Shown here: piece by piece, positions 1 through 8,082 of the stretch | Layout: each line of letters opens with the position of its first letter | Position numbering within the stretch: position 1 is the first letter of the stretch | Source of the DNA: Candidatus Babelota bacterium | Lineage (GTDB): Bacteria > Babelota > Babeliae > Babelales > Vermiphilaceae | Assembly: GCA_029262555.1 (NCBI GenBank) | Contig: JAJCZE010000003.1 | Location: 1-64,000 of the forward strand | Direction of reading: 5' to 3' | Length of the DNA stretch: 64,000 nucleotides | Translations under genes and position numbers: made by a program | Notes under the pieces: model-generated | Told to the model about the DNA's origin: nothing | What the model saw: the letters and a program-made list of their open reading frames with translations, nothing else | The model's database searches: none

Positions 1-51
1 TAAAATTTCAAAAATCACTTCAAATTCTGTATCTTTAACCAGGTAATGCAT
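1..51 (-). CDS. 5' end of an unidentified gene running off the left edge
   Basis: On the minus strand an ATG (49-51) is preceded at suitable distance by an AAGGA-type ribosome binding site and opens a frame that stays open to the window edge (17 codons, beginning MHYLVKDTEFEV). The same frame is open upstream to a TAA at 118-120, but no ATG lies between. Too little is visible to name a family. It could equally be a chance open frame. Confidence 0.3.
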   Translation of the reverse strand, partial: MHYLVKDTEFEVIFEIL

Positions 52-175
52 TACAGCTTCCTTCTTGGGACTTTCGTCGGTTTTTTGAAGGAAGCTTATC
101 TTTTTTTTAAGCTTCTTTTAATTTTTGTTCACAGAACCTAAGAGATACGGTTGTTTTTTAATGAAAAATTTTGCG

Positions 176-205
176 TTGAATTGATTGAGAAAAATTTGCT
201 GTAAT
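176..205 (+). promoter_or_regulatory. Candidate sigma70 promoter for the first methyltransferase gene
   Basis: TTGAAT (176-181) and TGTAAT (200-205) are separated by 18 bases, with an extended -10 TGC just upstream of the -10 box. It lies about 80 bases before the GTG at 286 in a very AT-rich intergenic stretch (52-285) in which I see nothing else. In DNA this AT-rich such matches arise easily. Confidence 0.35.
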
Positions 206-285
206 CATCATTTTGATATTTACTAATGAGCGATCTAAAGCTTTTTGTGTTTGTGTAAAATTATTATTTATTTAAAAGGTGAGAA

Positions 286-1251
286 GTGAAAATTAATCGT
301 ATTATTTTGTTCGTTTTTTTTGTTACAGCCCCTGTTCTTTTTGCATCGAATTTTTCTCAAACTGATGATTCTTTTGCGTATACTTTCGATATTCCTAATC
401 ACACTTATCATAAATATTGTAAAAATGTTTATTCACAAAATGGAGAGGACGGTTTGCTTGAGCAGCTAATCAAGGAATTAAATATAGTTAACGGTACATT
501 TTGCGAATTTGGTGCATCTAATGGTATTAGTCAGAGCAATACATATAATTTAATTTTAAATTATAATTTTTCTGGAATGGCAATTGAATTAGATAAACAT
601 TCTTATATGCAGTGTGTTATAAACTATCAACAATTTCCAAACGTTCAGGTGTTTCATGGTGCTGTTATGTATAATGATAGCAGCAATAATCTTGATGCAT
701 GGCTTAAAAGGGGAGGCTTGCCAAAGGATTTAGATATTTTGTCTATTGATATTGACGGAGATGATTATTTTGTATGGAAAGGTCTTGCAGGCTTTACACC
801 AAAAATAGTCATCATTGAGACAAATTCTTATAGGGATCCTGTTTATGATGAGCTGCCATCACAACCTTCAGATGAATATAATATTGATCCATTAAAACAA
901 TGGTTTCCTGAGCGAATTGCTATAGGGTGTAGCTTTATATCGGCGGTTAAATTGGGATTGCAAAAGGGGTATATTCCGGTGGCATATACCGGAAACATTG
1001 TCTTTGTTCGAAAAGATTTAATCGATAATTTAAAAGAGTTTCCCTATATAGTATCAAATGATGTTTATGATTATTTGCCTCTATATTCCCACTTAGTATT
1101 GTGGGGCAACCAGTGGACAACAAATACAGGTTTAATGTTGAATGTTGCCATTCGTGATTATTATTTACAATTCAATTCAAAGCACATTGATGTTACTTGG
1201 TTAAATAAAAGAGTGCAGCAGTTGATGATTAATGAAATTGTACGATTTTAA
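286..1251 (+). CDS. FkbM-like methyltransferase-fold protein with signal peptide
   Basis: The product has 321 residues. An N-terminal signal peptide (KK/R-poor n-region, hydrophobic residues about 6-20, likely cut near LFA-SNF) is followed by a SQNGEDG motif, a GTFCEFGASNG glycine loop (about residues 70-80) and an LSIDIDGDDYFVWKGL segment. These are hallmarks I associate with FkbM-like SAM methyltransferase-fold proteins. The GTG start is chosen because AAAAGGTGAG precedes it by a few bases and it yields the full signal peptide. It forms a two-gene unit with the next methyltransferase (6-base gap). Base composition is visibly more AT-rich than the housekeeping genes downstream, which with the nearby insertion sequence hints at acquisition. 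Substrate is unknown. A secreted SAM-dependent enzyme would need SAM outside the bacterial cytosol, so it may act in a host or have another role. Confidence 0.7.
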   Translation: MKINRIILFVFFVTAPVLFASNFSQTDDSFAYTFDIPNHTYHKYCKNVYSQNGEDGLLEQLIKELNIVNGTFCEFGASNGISQSNTYNLILNYNFSGMAIELDKHSYMQCVINYQQFPNVQVFHGAVMYNDSSNNLDAWLKRGGLPKDLDILSIDIDGDDYFVWKGLAGFTPKIVIIETNSYRDPVYDELPSQPSDEYNIDPLKQWFPERIAIGCSFISAVKLGLQKGYIPVAYTGNIVFVRKDLIDNLKEFPYIVSNDVYDYLPLYSHLVLWGNQWTTNTGLMLNVAIRDYYLQFNSKHIDVTWLNKRVQQLMINEIVRF

Positions 1252-1257
1252 GGAGAG

Positions 1258-2169
1258 TTGGTGAAAATAGTAAATGTAAATATACTCACTATTCCTTTAG
1301 TTTTGATTATGCATAATTTTGGCATCGCAGGGGATTTTTCTACAGTTTCAATAGAAGAGGTGAAAGCCTTTTGGAATAATCGTCCATGTAATATTAGGCA
1401 TTCTAGCGCTCCGATAGGATCAAAAAAATATTTTGATGAAGTTGAAAAGAGAAAACATTTTGTAGAGCCACATATTCCTGAATTTGCAGATTTTAAAAAA
1501 TGGAAAGGGAAAAAGGTTTTAGAAATTGGATGTGGGCTTGGAACAGAAGCGATTAATTTTGCCAGAAATGGAGCAAGTCTGACTGTTGTTGAACTATCTG
1601 AAGAAAGTCTTGAGCTTGCAAGAAAGCGGTTTGAGGTATATGGTCAACATGCGAATTTTATATTAGGAAACGCCGAAGAGCTTGATTCTTTGATTCCACA
1701 AGGTGAGCAGTTTGACCTTATATGGTCTTTTGGGGTAATTCATCACTCTCCTCATCCAGAAAATATTTTAAAAAAATGCGAAGCCTTGTTGAAAGCTGAT
1801 GGAGAGTTGCGCATGATGGTATATTCAAAAATCAGCTATAAGCTATTTTATCTAATGCGCGAAATGGGGATTTGGGATTTTGGTTGTCTCGATGAATTAA
1901 TATCAACTTACTCAGAGGCGCAGACTGGTTGTCCCGTTACCTATTCTTATACCTTTGAAAGCTTAAAACGACTTTTTTCAGGGTTTGAAGTTTTGGATGT
2001 TAGCAAAGCGCATATATTTCCTTGGAAAATCGAGAAATATATTGCGCATGAATATGAAAAAGAAGAATGCTTCAAAAATATATCGGATGTCTTTTTCAAA
2101 GAGCTTGAATCAGAGCTTGGTTGGCATATGCTTGTGAGGGCAAAGAAAAAGGCATCCGATATAAAGTGA
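1258..2169 (+). CDS. Class I SAM-dependent methyltransferase with signal peptide
   Basis: The product has 303 residues. Motif I is seen as VLEIGCGLGTEAINFA (about residues 89-104), motif II acidic residue in VVELSEES, and the post-II/III region as FDLIWSFGVIHHSPHP, typical of Methyltransf_11/25-type small-molecule or glycan methyltransferases. The first about 25 residues (MVKIVNVN, then a hydrophobic stretch ending GIAGDF) look like a signal peptide. The GTG start follows AAGGAGAG by five bases. It lies 6 bases after the FkbM-like gene and is very likely co-transcribed. The gene originally converged with the symporter gene whose displaced end lies at 2196-2247. Target molecule cannot be told. 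The signal peptide is weaker than that of its neighbour, so membrane attachment is an alternative. Confidence 0.8.
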   Translation: MVKIVNVNILTIPLVLIMHNFGIAGDFSTVSIEEVKAFWNNRPCNIRHSSAPIGSKKYFDEVEKRKHFVEPHIPEFADFKKWKGKKVLEIGCGLGTEAINFARNGASLTVVELSEESLELARKRFEVYGQHANFILGNAEELDSLIPQGEQFDLIWSFGVIHHSPHPENILKKCEALLKADGELRMMVYSKISYKLFYLMREMGIWDFGCLDELISTYSEAQTGCPVTYSYTFESLKRLFSGFEVLDVSKAHIFPWKIEKYIAHEYEKEECFKNISDVFFKELESELGWHMLVRAKKKASDIK

Positions 2170-2195
2170 ATATATTATAGATTTCAATAGTATGT

Positions 2196-2247
2196 CTATT
2201 GCCAGTTTTCGTTAATTTCGTAGCCTAGTTCAATTAACAATTGATTA
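2196..2247 (-). pseudogene. Displaced 3' end of the symporter gene
   Basis: If the insertion sequence (2248-3102) is removed, together with one copy of its TA target duplication, the symporter frame coming from 3103 continues without a break into this stretch. It adds 16 codons (N-Q-L-L-I-E-L-G-Y-E-I-N-E-N-W-Q) before a TAG at 2196-2198. This is the ancestral C-terminus, now separated from its gene. The reconstruction is the same whether the target duplication is read as TA or TAG. Confidence 0.65.
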
Positions 2248-2265
2248 GGCTCTGTTGACTTTTCA
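2248..2265. repeat. Left terminal inverted repeat of the IS5 element
   Basis: GGCTCTGTTGACTTTTCA; the transposase stop codon (2263-2265) lies at its inner edge. Confidence 0.8.
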
Positions 2266-3012
2266 TCGTAACCATAAAATTACTCCAACAAATGAAAGAA
2301 AAGCTGAAAAATTGCGAGCAGACTTATCAAATCGAGAAAAAACACGTCTGAAGTATTTCATTTTTCCAAAAAAACATTCGATTGCATGACGTGCTTTATA
2401 AGTATGTTTATCATAATTCACAGGTTTTAAACTATTTGATCGAGATGGAATTACATCTTCACAGTTTTGATTTTTAATTTGCATTCGAATTTCATTAGAT
2501 CCATATGCCTTATCCGCAAGAACCTGTGTATTGAAAACACCGTTTAATAGGTGCTTTGCTTGAGTAGTATCGCTTGCTTGCCCAGGAGTAATAATAAATT
2601 GCAAAGGATTTCCAAGTGCATCCACTTTTGTATGAATTTTGCTTGTAAAGCCACCTCTACTTCGACCCAACCCCTCCAAGCTTTGCTTGCCATATCCTGC
2701 TGCACAAGCATGAGCGCGTACAATTGTTGCATCAATCATTACATACTCCAAATCTGGGTCTTCAATACAGAATTGAAGCAACTCGCTCCAAATATTTTTC
2801 TTACTCCAGGCATTAAATCTTTTAAAAACAGTATTCCACTTTCCATATTTTTCGTGCAATTCTCGCCATTGAGCGCCTGTTCGACTCATCCAATACACGG
2901 CTTCAATGAATCTTTTGCAACGCAATTCAGTTCCGATATAGATGCCCTTGTATCCTTTTAAAAATGTGAAAATTTTGCTCCATGCATATTCGCTGATATA
3001 CTCTTTTTTCAT
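2263..3012 (-). CDS. IS5-family DDE transposase
   Basis: The 249-residue protein has an N-terminal DUF4096-like region (VYWMSRTGAQWRELHEKYGKW, about residues 38-58) and a DDE catalytic core. The first Asp is in VMIDATIVRAHACAAG (about residue 93), the second in LADKAYGS (about 169) and the Glu in RHAIECFFGKMKYFRR (about 212). It is encoded in one uninterrupted frame, without the programmed frameshift seen in some IS427-like elements. No clear ribosome binding site precedes the ATG, which is common in insertion sequences and keeps expression low. It catalyses excision and insertion of the element at TA-containing targets. Confidence 0.9.
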   Translation of the reverse strand: MKKEYISEYAWSKIFTFLKGYKGIYIGTELRCKRFIEAVYWMSRTGAQWRELHEKYGKWNTVFKRFNAWSKKNIWSELLQFCIEDPDLEYVMIDATIVRAHACAAGYGKQSLEGLGRSRGGFTSKIHTKVDALGNPLQFIITPGQASDTTQAKHLLNGVFNTQVLADKAYGSNEIRMQIKNQNCEDVIPSRSNSLKPVNYDKHTYKARHAIECFFGKMKYFRRVFSRFDKSARNFSAFLSFVGVILWLR

Positions 3013-3084
3013 GATAGTGCCGATTAGATTTTGATTTAGTAGTCTTTCTTTTCGGTGCTATCATACAAAAAATTTCATCTACTT

Positions 3085-3102
3085 TGAAAAGTCAACAGAG
3101 TC
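3085..3102. repeat. Right terminal inverted repeat of the IS5 element
   Basis: The minus strand reads GACTCTGTTGACTTTTCA, matching the left repeat with one difference at position 2. The truncated symporter stop codon (TGA, 3092-3094) lies inside it. Confidence 0.8.
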
Positions 3103-4486
3103 TAGTACGAGAGCAAAAATACAGCACTAATAGTCCCGCAAAAAATCCAGGGACAAGCGGTAATGATGCAAAATAAAATGGCCATAATGCAGACGTTAAA
3201 CCACCGACAACTAAGCCCGCTAATGCTGCATTTTTTGGAACATTTTTCACATAAAGCGTGCAAAGGACTAATGGCCCAAATGTGCTTCCAAGTCCAGACC
3301 ATGCATAGTTCACTAATTCGTATACCGAAACATCACTATTCCATGCCAATGCCAACGCCAATGCAGATGCGCTTATAGATGCTATACGCGAAACAAACAG
3401 TAATTTTTGAGCTGAAGCTTTTTTATGTACTAACGGCTTATAGATATCTTGTGCGCATAATGAACCAGCTACTAAAATCAAGCTATCCATTGTTGAAAGC
3501 GTCGCTGCAAAAATTGCACATAAAATGAGTCCCGCAATAAACGGATGAAATAACGTCAGTGCCATATCGATAAATACCAATTCAGGATTTGAAAGAGAAC
3601 CGGCAAAAAACGCGATACCCACCAATCCAACAGCGGCCGATGCGGATAATACAATCGTTTGCCATGCAATACCAACGGCACGTGCATGTTTCATATTACG
3701 CACATCATCAATTCCCATAAAATTTACCAGAATATGCGGTTGGCCAAAATAGCCTAATCCCCAACTTGCTGCCAGAAAAAGCGCCGAAAGCATTTCACGC
3801 GGAGTTGAAAACAATGAAAGTGAGATATTTTGCATTTGTGCAGCATCTATAATCACAGGTAACCCACCTATGGTAAAAAATCCAACAGTTGGAACCAATA
3901 CAATCATGCCCAATAAGAACAGACCTTGAAAGAAATCGCACCATGCGACTGCCACAAACCCACCAACTAACGTATACAGTGCCGCAGTAACCACGCTCAC
4001 TACAATGCCCATGTGATATGAAAATCCAAATGCGGAACTAAATACCAAACTCAGCCCTACTAATCCGGATGCGATATAAAAGGTAAAAAAGAAAAGCGCA
4101 AAGCAACTACTTATTATTTGAATAAGACCAGAGCGATCATTGCATACGTCAGCAAAGTAAGAAGAGAGCGTCAACGCTTTAAGCTGTGCTGTTTTTTCCC
4201 GTAATTGCGGCGCTACAAACGTCCATGCAGCAAACATGCCAACAACCAATCCTATTCCCGTCCACACTTCAAATATACCACGCATTAATACAAATGCGGG
4301 AAATCCAAGAAACAGCCAGCTGCCCATATCGCTTGCTTGCGTAGCAACAGCTGTTACATAATAGTTAACAGACCGATCCCCCAGCATAAACTCTTGAGTG
4401 GATTGATTGCGCTTATAAAAATAAAGCCCGATGCCAATGAGCGTAGTGAAATATAAAATAAACGCTGAAAGAAGAATGGTATCCAT
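3092..4486 (-). CDS. putP: Sodium/solute symporter (PutP-like), 3' end replaced by insertion sequence
   Basis: The 464-residue multi-pass protein belongs to the SSS family of sodium-coupled symporters. It opens with a first membrane helix (about residues 3-24), the family stretch TQEFMLGDRSV and the region TAVATQASDMGSWLFLGFPA that in PutP-type proteins contributes to the sodium and substrate sites. It also shows repeated hydrophobic segments and a late SGLGSTFGPLVL helix. Proline is the best-guess substrate, but other solutes are possible. The last three residues (R-L-C) and the stop codon come from the terminal repeat of the IS5 element. Before insertion the frame ran 16 codons further (2196-2247), giving 477 residues. 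The loss affects only the end of the last helix or tail, so the protein may still work. It is followed upstream by tatD on the same strand. Confidence 0.8.
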   Translation of the reverse strand: MDTILLSAFILYFTTLIGIGLYFYKRNQSTQEFMLGDRSVNYYVTAVATQASDMGSWLFLGFPAFVLMRGIFEVWTGIGLVVGMFAAWTFVAPQLREKTAQLKALTLSSYFADVCNDRSGLIQIISSCFALFFFTFYIASGLVGLSLVFSSAFGFSYHMGIVVSVVTAALYTLVGGFVAVAWCDFFQGLFLLGMIVLVPTVGFFTIGGLPVIIDAAQMQNISLSLFSTPREMLSALFLAASWGLGYFGQPHILVNFMGIDDVRNMKHARAVGIAWQTIVLSASAAVGLVGIAFFAGSLSNPELVFIDMALTLFHPFIAGLILCAIFAATLSTMDSLILVAGSLCAQDIYKPLVHKKASAQKLLFVSRIASISASALALALAWNSDVSVYELVNYAWSGLGSTFGPLVLCTLYVKNVPKNAALAGLVVGGLTSALWPFYFASLPLVPGFFAGLLVLYFCSRTRLC

Positions 4487-4514
4487 AATGCAAAATCCTT
4501 ACGTTAAGCTCCTA

Positions 4515-5324
4515 TTATACCAGAGAAAATAAGGTTTTAGCAGCATGGGTTGTCTCAAGGGCAACATCTGCAAAGGGCTGCATGCGAAGCTCCGCAATAT
4601 ACTCAGCAATCGATTTAATATACTGGGGTGCATTCTTTTTGCCTCGCATTGATTGAATTGGCAAAAAGGGAGCGTCTGTCTCAAGTATCATATCGGAAAG
4701 CTTTACAGCCTTTACAATCGAACGCAGTTCATCGTTTTTTGGATAGGTGAGAGTCCCACCAATACCCAACTTGAATCCCCAGGAAATAACCTGATCGGCA
4801 AAATTTTGATCATATGAAAAGCAATGCATAACGGCGCGTGGCTCATGCCGGGCATATTCTTCAAGTACTCGAAGCGTCTCATCATAAGCATCCCGAGAGT
4901 GAATCACTAACCCTACATTATGCGAAAGCGCCATTTCAATTTGTGCCCGAAACGCATCTACTTGACGTTGCAAATTATACTCAGGATAGTGACGATCAAT
5001 TCCCGTTTCACCAATTCCTACTATTTTATTTGCTTCTTTATCTTGTAAAAGCTCATCCATTTTCTTAAGTTCATCTGCCCATTTTTCTGTTGCATCATTT
5101 GGATGAATACCAACTGTTGCATATACCGACTCAAATGCTTTTGCTAATGCGATACAGTTTTCACTTTCGACCAAGCTCGTGCCCACATTAATAATGGTAG
5201 TCACCTCATGTGCAGCGGCTTCATCAATAATTGCCTGTGCAGCTGAAAGTTGGTTTTTTGACAGTAACACATCAAAGTCTGATTTAATCATCATATTAAG
5301 ATGACAATGGGTATCTATTAACAT
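4515..5324 (-). CDS. tatD: TatD-family metal-dependent deoxyribonuclease
   Basis: The 269-residue protein starts MLIDTHCHLN, the usual TatD opening in which HxH binds a divalent metal. Further ligands are in GIGETGIDRHYP (Glu), LVIHSRDA (His), MHCFSYD (His) and LETDAPFLP (Asp), all in the expected order. The family has 3'-5' DNA exonuclease and quality-control roles in the cytosol. The ATG at 5322-5324 is preferred over a start 21 codons upstream because AGGGA precedes it and the family begins here. It precedes putP on the same strand with a 28-base gap. Confidence 0.88.
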   Translation of the reverse strand: MLIDTHCHLNMMIKSDFDVLLSKNQLSAAQAIIDEAAAHEVTTIINVGTSLVESENCIALAKAFESVYATVGIHPNDATEKWADELKKMDELLQDKEANKIVGIGETGIDRHYPEYNLQRQVDAFRAQIEMALSHNVGLVIHSRDAYDETLRVLEEYARHEPRAVMHCFSYDQNFADQVISWGFKLGIGGTLTYPKNDELRSIVKAVKLSDMILETDAPFLPIQSMRGKKNAPQYIKSIAEYIAELRMQPFADVALETTHAAKTLFSLV

Positions 5325-5405
5325 TTTTTCCCTATTTAATACGCTTTTTTTGAAATGACACGAAATTTCACCCCCATTCTGGGGCATATTTCTCTTGTAA
5401 TCAGT

Positions 5406-5434
5406 TTGACAAACGTTTATGAAATTACTATATC
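5406..5434 (+). promoter_or_regulatory. Sigma70-type promoter of the HU gene
   Basis: A perfect TTGACA -35 box (5406-5411) and TATATC -10 box (5429-5434) lie 17 bases apart. This predicts a start about 70 bases before the HU ATG, consistent with strong expression of a nucleoid protein. Confidence 0.7.
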
Positions 5435-5513
5435 TTACTCAAGAGATCTACAAAAGGAGATAGCTTAATTGAAGTAGCAGTGTATTAATAACCTTTTTCG
5501 AGGAGTATCCATA

Positions 5514-5798
5514 ATGAACAAGAGCGAATTAATAAACGAGCTGAGCGAAGAGACTACATTCAGCAAAAAAGATATCACTCGCGTGATTGATTCTCTTACT
5601 CGCGTTATTGGCCGCACGCTAAAAAAAGGTGAGAAAGTTTCTCTTACTGGCTTTGGCGCTTTCTGGTTGTCTAACCGTCCAGCTCGCAAGGGTATTAACC
5701 CAGCGACTAAAGAACGCATCGATCTTCCAGCTGTAAGCGTTCCACGTTTCAAAGCAGGTAAAAACTTGCGCGAAACTGTGAAAAGAGTTCGCCTTTAA
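5514..5798 (+). CDS. hup: HU/IHF-family nucleoid DNA-binding protein
   Basis: The 94-residue protein has the complete HU fold. MNKSELINELSEETTFSKKDI forms the helical dimer body, GEKVSLTGFGAFWL the start of the sheet, and RKGINPATKERIDLPAV (about residues 58-75) the DNA-embracing arm with the conserved N-P intercalating proline. The C-terminus FKAGKNLRETVKR is also typical. It binds and bends DNA as a dimer. A ribosome site CGAGGAG precedes the ATG by about nine bases. It is monocistronic, with a strong promoter upstream and a hairpin terminator downstream. HU versus IHF identity cannot be settled by eye. Confidence 0.93.
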   Translation: MNKSELINELSEETTFSKKDITRVIDSLTRVIGRTLKKGEKVSLTGFGAFWLSNRPARKGINPATKERIDLPAVSVPRFKAGKNLRETVKRVRL

Positions 5799-5833
5799 TT
5801 AAAGCTTTTTAAGATATAAAGCTTTTACCTGTG

Positions 5834-5864
5834 AAGGCTGCGTTTTATCGCAGCCTTTTCTTTT
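5834..5864 (+). terminator. Rho-independent terminator after HU
   Basis: Stem AAGGCTGCG (5834-5842) pairs perfectly with CGCAGCCTT (5849-5857) across a TTTTAT loop, and a T-rich run TTTTCTTTT follows. Confidence 0.8.
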
Positions 5865-5946
5865 CATCTTTCACTATTTGAGCTATCCTAAAATACCCAC
5901 AGAAAAACTATCTGTATCGTATTTGCCAATCAGTAAGGGCCACCCC

Positions 5947-7176
5947 ATGATCGATCTTGGATTACTCAGAGAAAACCCCGCACAATTTATAGCCGAAGTT
6001 CAGAAAAAAGATCCCGCATTCAACGGACAGATGCTTATTGATCTTGAAAGCGATGTTCGTTCACTCAAGCAATCGGTTGAGCAATTACGAAGTAAAAAAA
6101 ATGAACTGGCACTGCTCGCAAAAGGTGGAATCACCGATGAGCTTCGAGAGCAATCCAAACAGATCGGCGTTGAACTCAAACAAAAAGATCACGATCTCCA
6201 AGAAAAAGAAGCTGCATTTAAAGAGCTCTATCTTGCCTGCCCAAATATCCCTGCTGCTGGGGTCCCTATTGGTGGAAAAGAAAAAAATAAGGTGATTAAG
6301 GAAGTTGGGCACAAGCCAACCTACAATTTCCCTATTAAAAATCACGTTGAATTAATGGAAGCGCTTGGGTGGGTTGATTTCAAAGCAGCTACGCAAATAG
6401 CCGCAAGTAATTTTGCACTCTATAAAAAAGATGCGGTTAGTTTGATGTATGCACTAACGCAATTCATGCTTAAAAACAATCGGGCACATGGATTTGAGGC
6501 GGTTCTTCCACCGGTAATTGTAAATGAAAAATCATTAGAAACATCCGGAAATTTTCCAAAATTTAAAGACCAAGTATACGCAATTCCAGCGGATAGTTTA
6601 TATCTTTCACCAACTTCTGAAGTGTGCCTCGTTAATATGTATCGCGGTGAAATTCTGCAAGAAGATCAACTTCCTATTCGTAACACGGCATGGACGAGCT
6701 GCTTTCGACGTGAAGCAGGCACCTACGGCGCGCATGAACGTGGACTCATTCGTATTCATCAATTTGAAAAAGTTGAATTAGTATCCATTTGCGATCCGCA
6801 CGATTCTCACAATGAATTAGATCGTATGCTTGAGTGCGCTGAAAGTATCTTACAAGCACTTGGGCTCCATTATCGAGTTTCTCTTTTAGCCTCTGAAGAT
6901 ATGTCTTTCCAGGCGGCAAAAACGTTTGATATTGAAGTATGGCTTCCCGGACAAAACAGTTATTATGAAGTTTCTTCTGCAAGTAATTGTACCGATTTTC
7001 AGGCACGACGCGGCCTCATTCGATACAAAAAATCGGGCGATCCAAAAACGCACTTAGTGCATACACTTAATGCATCATCACTTGCATTACCTCGACTCAT
7101 GGTAGCACTCATTGAGACATATCAGCAGGAAGATGGATCAATACAATTCCCACCCGTATTGCAGAGCCTTATGTAG
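5947..7176 (+). CDS. serS: Seryl-tRNA synthetase
   Basis: This class II synthetase of 409 residues charges tRNA-Ser with serine. The N-terminal MIDLGLLRENP is the family opening and is followed by the long coiled-coil arm (about residues 25-100) that recognises the tRNA extra arm. Motif 2 is visible in TAWTSCFRREAGTYGAHERGLIRIHQFEKVE and motif 3 in NASSLALPRLMVALIETYQ. A TTG 69 bases upstream gives a longer frame, but the ATG at 5947 matches the family start exactly. The gene lies after the HU terminator and just ahead of the DUF58 gene, whose ribosome site overlaps its end. Confidence 0.93.
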   Translation: MIDLGLLRENPAQFIAEVQKKDPAFNGQMLIDLESDVRSLKQSVEQLRSKKNELALLAKGGITDELREQSKQIGVELKQKDHDLQEKEAAFKELYLACPNIPAAGVPIGGKEKNKVIKEVGHKPTYNFPIKNHVELMEALGWVDFKAATQIAASNFALYKKDAVSLMYALTQFMLKNNRAHGFEAVLPPVIVNEKSLETSGNFPKFKDQVYAIPADSLYLSPTSEVCLVNMYRGEILQEDQLPIRNTAWTSCFRREAGTYGAHERGLIRIHQFEKVELVSICDPHDSHNELDRMLECAESILQALGLHYRVSLLASEDMSFQAAKTFDIEVWLPGQNSYYEVSSASNCTDFQARRGLIRYKKSGDPKTHLVHTLNASSLALPRLMVALIETYQQEDGSIQFPPVLQSLM

Positions 7177-7188
7177 GAGGTGCGCCTC

Positions 7189-8073
7189 ATGAAAAAACGC
7201 TCTTCTGTATCAAAAGAAGTACTCAAAAAAATTAAACAAATAACAATACAAACCCGACGATTACTACGCGGAACAATGGCTGGAGACAGCCGATCTGCAC
7301 TTAAGGGTACCGGATTTGAGTTTGATCAAATTCGAGAATACCAATTTGGCGACGACGTGCGTTTCATTGATTGGAAAGCATCCTCTCGCCTTAATAATCT
7401 CTTAGTAAAACAGTATATAGAAGAACGATGCCGTACAATCATGCTGGCCGTAGACGTATCAGCATCAGGCATTATGGGATCTGAAAATGTATTAAAACGA
7501 GATATTTTTGCAGAAGTTGCCAGTATTCTTACGCTCGTTACTGCAGCGGGAAAAGATCGCGTAGGGCTTATGCTCTTTACCGATGAAATCGAAACGTATA
7601 CCCCTCCTGCGCGCGGCTTGAACCATGCACATCTTATTATGCAGAAACTTTACTCTCATGAGCCAACGCGACGCACTACGAACATCTCAGCGCCACTTAA
7701 AAAACTTGCTCAGTACAAACAAAAAGATGCGATCACATTTTTAATATCAGATTTTATAGATACAGACATTGATCCAAAGCTTCTTGGGCATGTTGCCCGT
7801 AAGCATGAACTCTATGCAATACGATGTCTTGATACGCATGAAACACAATTAGATAATTTTGGATTTATTCCGATTGAAGATAGTGAAACAGGAGAGCGAT
7901 CTCTTCTGGATACGCGTGGTGCAACTGCCGCAATTAATTCGTATCTTACTCAACGTCTCCAAGAACAATCAAAGCTCTTTAAAAAGAAGGGAGTGCGATT
8001 ACTCGAGATTGCGAATAATCATACCTTCATCAGTGATCTTGTTCGATTTTTTAAACGGCGCATGCACTATTAG
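7189..8073 (+). CDS. DUF58 / von Willebrand A-like domain protein
   Basis: The 294-residue protein has the DUF58 signature FEFDQIREYQFGDDVRFIDWKASSR (about residues 42-66) followed by a vWA-like fold with AVDVSASGIMG (MIDAS-like DxSxS). The family usually sits in MoxR-AAA operons and acts with membrane vWA proteins in chaperone or envelope stress functions. The ATG at 7189 is chosen over the GTG at 7180 because the GTG overlaps the AGGAGG ribosome site. It is followed 9 bases later by the DUF4381-like gene. No MoxR ATPase or BatA-type gene is seen nearby, which is unusual. Confidence 0.8.
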   Translation: MKKRSSVSKEVLKKIKQITIQTRRLLRGTMAGDSRSALKGTGFEFDQIREYQFGDDVRFIDWKASSRLNNLLVKQYIEERCRTIMLAVDVSASGIMGSENVLKRDIFAEVASILTLVTAAGKDRVGLMLFTDEIETYTPPARGLNHAHLIMQKLYSHEPTRRTTNISAPLKKLAQYKQKDAITFLISDFIDTDIDPKLLGHVARKHELYAIRCLDTHETQLDNFGFIPIEDSETGERSLLDTRGATAAINSYLTQRLQEQSKLFKKKGVRLLEIANNHTFISDLVRFFKRRMHY

Positions 8074-8082
8074 GAGTAGACC

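Larger units (their letters stand above)
2248..3102 (-). mobile_element. IS5-family insertion sequence (about 855 bp)
   Basis: The element has 18-bp terminal inverted repeats (2248-2265 and 3085-3102, one mismatch), one transposase gene of 249 codons and a flanking TA direct duplication (2246-2247 and 3103-3104). Size, DDE transposase type and TA target fit the IS5 family, probably the IS427/IS1031 side. The transposase frame is intact, so the element may be active. It interrupts the last codons of the adjacent symporter gene. Confidence 0.85.

Noticed and set aside
5465-5752. Open frame of 95 codons antisense to HU
   Set aside because: It mirrors the codon structure of the well-supported HU gene and has no ribosome site.
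5878-5946. TTG start giving SerRS an extra 23 residues
   Set aside because: The family begins exactly at the ATG at 5947 and the added residues show no homology to the family N-terminus.
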